From NCBI GenBank assembly GCA_024036415.1, contig JAMWET010005033.1:275501-339500 (forward strand): a stretch of 64,000 nucleotides of DNA, read 5' to 3'. How positions within the stretch are numbered: the first letter of the stretch is position 1; the number at the start of each line of letters is the position of its first letter. Of the stretch, positions 61,138-64,000 are shown in pieces. Below the pieces are notes generated by a model. That model saw only the letters and a program-made list of their open reading frames with translations. It searched no databases and was not told where the DNA came from. The stretch is from Prochilodus magdalenae (lineage: Eukaryota > Chordata > Actinopteri > Characiformes > Prochilodontidae). The translations under genes and the position numbers were made by a program.

Positions 61138-61373
61138 AGTGGTGGACAGTAATTCAGTAAATGTAATTGGTTATTATACTTAGTTTGTCATGTTATAACT
61201 TTTATAGGTTTACAATGTACCAGTGGTAGACAGTAATTCAGTAAACGTCATTGGTTATTGTAGTTTAAGTAGTGTGCAGGTGTCATGTTATAACTTTTAT
61301 AGGTTTACAATGTACCAGTGGTAGACAGTAATTCAGTAAACGTCATTGGTTACTGCACTGTAAGTAGTGTAAA
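61138..61373. repeat. Tandem repeat, about three copies
   Basis: Units start at about 61138, 61220 and 61316 with 'agtggt(g/a)gacagtaattcag'. Copies 1 and 2 both end in 'cttttataggtttacaatgtacc'. The third is cut by the LTR insertion. Confidence 0.9.
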
Positions 61374-61826
61374 TGTTACATCTGTCTGTCTGTCTGCCTG
61401 TCCCCATCCATGTGCTTTTGTTTTGGTCATGTGATCCTTGTTGTCATGCCCCATGTGCCTCTGTCTGTTTTGGTCATGTGCCCCTCCTGTCTCCGCCCTC
61501 TAGGTCCCGTATTTGTAGCCCCGCCCCTTCCCAGGTGTTGCTTGTTAGTCGGTGTCCATTTATACTCACTATTGTCCCCTGTGTGTTTCCTTGGTGTTTT
61601 GTGTTCATAGATTATGTTTGGTTTCTTGTTTGATGTTAGTTTGTATTCATGTTGGAAGTTTGTTTGGTTTCTGGTTGTATGTTTCAATCCTTGTTTTTTG
61701 GTTTGTCATCTTGTTTTCTGTTTCTTTGGTTTGCTTCTGTCTTTTGTTCTGTTTAGTTATTTTGTGTTTCATTAAAACCACTTGTATTTACGTCCGGCTT
61801 CCTCGTCTACCCGCCCTTCTGTGACA
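61374..61826 (+). mobile_element. Solo LTR with exact 5-bp target duplication
   Basis: Starts TGTTACATCTG, ends CTTCTGTGACA; GTAAA flanks both sides exactly (61369-61373 and 61827-61831). It carries the 'gtagccccgccccttcccag' block (GC-box-like), a 'tttatactcac' TATA-like site and a late ATTAAA. 453 bp, no internal region. Confidence 0.88.
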
Positions 61827-62383
61827 GTAAAGGTATATCTGCACTGAAGTATTTCCATTCTGGGGGTCTTTTTACTTTACTCCACTACATTATGGCCAAA
61901 TCCGTCCTTACTATGTGAGAACAAAAGCACAACATGTCCAGAAGAAAGAACCCTGAAGCGAGTCCGCCAATCAGAGTACAGCGATCACTTTGTTTTGAGC
62001 TTGTTTTTACCTGCCAGACAAAGTTTGGTTCTGCTAATGGAAACTGTCCTTCAGTGTTCTGTGCTTATGATCATTTGAACAGACCTCAGTGTCAGACTAA
62101 TAAATGACCTTCTATTAAAGCCTGGTGGACTGAAAGGCAGTGGAGTCTCTTCACCTAGAATGAGTTGATTAAAAGTCGTGTTCCAGAAATGATAATAGGA
62201 CATTAGAGCCATAATAAATCATGCTCCTGTTACTCTCCATACTTAAGTACATTTGAAGGTCAATGCTTTGGTACAAGTGGAGGTCTAATGGGAGGAACAT
62301 CTACTGTTACTGGAGGAATATTTTACCTTGTGTATCTCTACTTTAACTCAGTAGCATGGTCTGTGTGCTTTCTCTACCACTGT

Positions 62384-63070
62384 CTGTAGCACAGCATTAT
62401 ATCCTATACGCTCATCAGCTTGATTGAGTTCAATACTAGCACATGACATAGATCAAACTAGCATAGACAATGACGTAAAGGCTAATAAATATAAACTAGC
62501 ATTGCTGTAGCTCATACCTCAGTTATCATTATCATTATCATCATTGCTTTTATTTATATAGCACCTTTCGCACGGTCAAGGACACTTTATAATCATTTAT
62601 AAACATTTTATAAAAGTAATAAAATGCATAATCAACAATACATAAATGAAATACAACACAGTCCTCAGTTCCCACAGCAAGTAGTGATATTGCCCAGATC
62701 AGAGTATAGAGTCACTTCAAACAGGTGCCCTGTCCAAGGCAGCTACACATGTGTGATACATCACTCATCCAGGCTGCATCATAGCTGAGATTTAGCTTAA
62801 CTCAAATGGCCAGGCTAAGAAGCCTCTAAGCCACAGGTGGGAAAAACTCTCAGCTGCTATTTCAGTGGACAATGGCAAACTCATTAGCCAGCAGAGTAAC
62901 ACTGGCACATACACACACAAACAGTACAATATAAATGAAAAGCAGATATACAGCAGCAGCCATACTGCCCCATAATACTTACACTGCAACACAAACACAT
63001 TATTTTAATAAAGGTTAATAAAACCAACTATATCAAACAAAAAAACTTTACTGACCACAAAATGGACAAA
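62384..63070. other. Intergenic with a fish repeat fragment
   Basis: 'tttatttatatagcaccttt' with 'ggtcaaggacactttataat' (62549-62595) is a very common fish LINE/SINE-type tail sequence. The rest is unrecognised. Confidence 0.45.
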
Positions 63071-63074
63071 ATGA

Positions 63075-64000
63075 AAAACCTCCCAGTACAACCACAACAT
63101 TATCTAATAAAAAAAAGTAACAGCAGCCAAAACACTTCCCAGTACAACCAAAAACCCCACCCTACAGCTGAAATGCCTCCCAGTACAAACAAAACACTTC
63201 CCAGTACAATCAAAAACCCCACTGTCCAGCTGAAATGCCTCCCAGTACAAACAAAACCCCTCCCAGTACAATCAAAAACCCCACTGTCCAGCTGAAATGC
63301 CTCCCAGTACAAAACAAAATACCTCCCAGTACAATCAAAAACCCCACTGTCCAGCTGAAATGCCTCCCAGTACAAAACAAAATACCTCCCAGTACAATCA
63401 AAAACCCCACTGTCCAGCTGAAATGCCTCCCAGTACAAAACAAAATACCTCCCAGTACAATCAAAAACCCCACTGTCCAGCTGAAATGCCTCCCAGTACA
63501 AAACAAAATACCTCCCAGTACAACCAAAAACCCCACTGTCCAGCTGAAATGCCTCCCAGTTCAAACAAAACACCTCCCAGTACAATCAAAAACCCCACCG
63601 TACAGCTAAAATGCCCCCCTGTACAAAACAAAATACCTCCCAGTACATTCAAAAACCCCACTGTCCAGCTGAAATGCCTCCCAGTACAAACAAAACGCCT
63701 CCCAGTACAATTTAAACCCCTTCCTGTACAACTGAAACCCCTCCCAGTGGAATCAAAACTCCTCCATATTCAACCAAAATGCCTCCCAGTACAGCCAAAA
63801 ACCCCACCGTACAGCTGAAATGCCTCCCAGTACAAACAAAAACAAACAAAGTACAAACAAAACCCCTCCCAGTATAACCAAAAGCCTTCCTACTACAATA
63901 AAGGCTTTTCCCAGTACAACCAAAACTCCACCTACTACAATCAACGCTTTTCCCAGTACAACAAAGACCCCTCCCAGTACAACCAAAACTCCACCTACTA
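63075..64000. repeat. Minisatellite, 62-63-bp unit with 21-bp subunits, runs off the window
   Basis: Units beginning 'tgcctcccagtacaaa' recur at about 63173, 63235, 63297, 63360, 63423, 63486, 63549 and 63673, then become irregular. Each unit has three ~21-bp subunits; two carry 'ctcccagtacaa' and the third 'ccccactgtccagctgaaa'. The 63-bp period is a multiple of three, so long repeated open frames exist on both strands (21-residue repeats). I treat these as artefacts. Confidence 0.95.

Larger units (their letters stand above)
61137..62383. mobile_element. Possible nonautonomous element containing tandem repeats and an LTR
   Basis: Starts near 'agtggtggacagtaattcag' and ends near 'tttctctaccactgtctgta', whose inverse resembles the start. 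The interior has 'gaagtatttccattctgggg' and 'tttactttactccactacat', words of a common fish repeat. The left part is a threefold tandem repeat (61138-61373), and an LTR sits at 61374-61826. The ends are tentative. Confidence 0.4.

Noticed and set aside
63062..63986. Long ORFs on both strands up to 173 codons
   Set aside because: The minisatellite period is a multiple of three; there is no evidence of transcription signals or a recognisable domain.

Overview
The window reads as vertebrate nuclear DNA from a ray-finned fish. It has a split visual-opsin gene with the canonical five-exon structure, AT-rich intergenic DNA, long microsatellites and many copies of fish-type Tc1/mariner elements, solo LTRs, L2-type LINE fragments and short nonautonomous elements. 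I suspect an otophysan teleost from the repeat types, but the sequence does not prove this. No prokaryotic features, CRISPR arrays, rRNA or tRNA genes were seen.

Layout. Positions 2-649 hold the last two or three coding exons of an unidentified + strand gene. From 5.35 to 8.87 kb lies one complete gene, a green-sensitive cone opsin of the RH2 class (351 residues, five exons, photoreceptor-type promoter, polyadenylation signal). Everything downstream, about 55 kb, is a gene desert in which I could not support any protein-coding gene.

The desert has three components. (1) Transposable elements: an antisense L2 3' end at 9.76-10.44 kb with the conserved tail hairpin; a 1.4-kb Tc1-like element with ~190-bp inverted repeats at 41.28-42.69 kb; several decayed Tc1-like transposases; a 534-bp deletion derivative of a mariner-type element at 55.25-55.79 kb and two truncated relatives; a LINE reverse-transcriptase fragment at 44.2 kb; a tRNA-type SINE at 48.6 kb; and six LTR copies, three of which have exact 5-bp target duplications. 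(2) Simple and tandem repeats: a CTTT/CTGT pyrimidine tract, TA tracts, a perfect 156-bp AT-centred palindrome at 30.81-30.97 kb, and a 62-63-bp minisatellite that fills the right end and runs off the window. (3) Low-repeat stretches of balanced composition with homeodomain-like and TCF-like sites, candidates for conserved noncoding regulatory DNA, at about 17.2-17.9, 22.3-22.8, 28.9-29.7, 37.8-38.2, 45.7-46.0, 56.1-56.5, 59.0-59.4 and 60.4-61.0 kb.

The only functional story I can support is the opsin: a cone visual pigment with lysine for retinal attachment, glutamate counterion, and Glu at the tuning site equivalent to bovine 122. I found no new biological system. The most unusual structures are the perfect palindrome, a ~690-bp composite segment duplicated into the middle of a Tc1-like element, and a minisatellite whose period keeps reading frames open on both strands.
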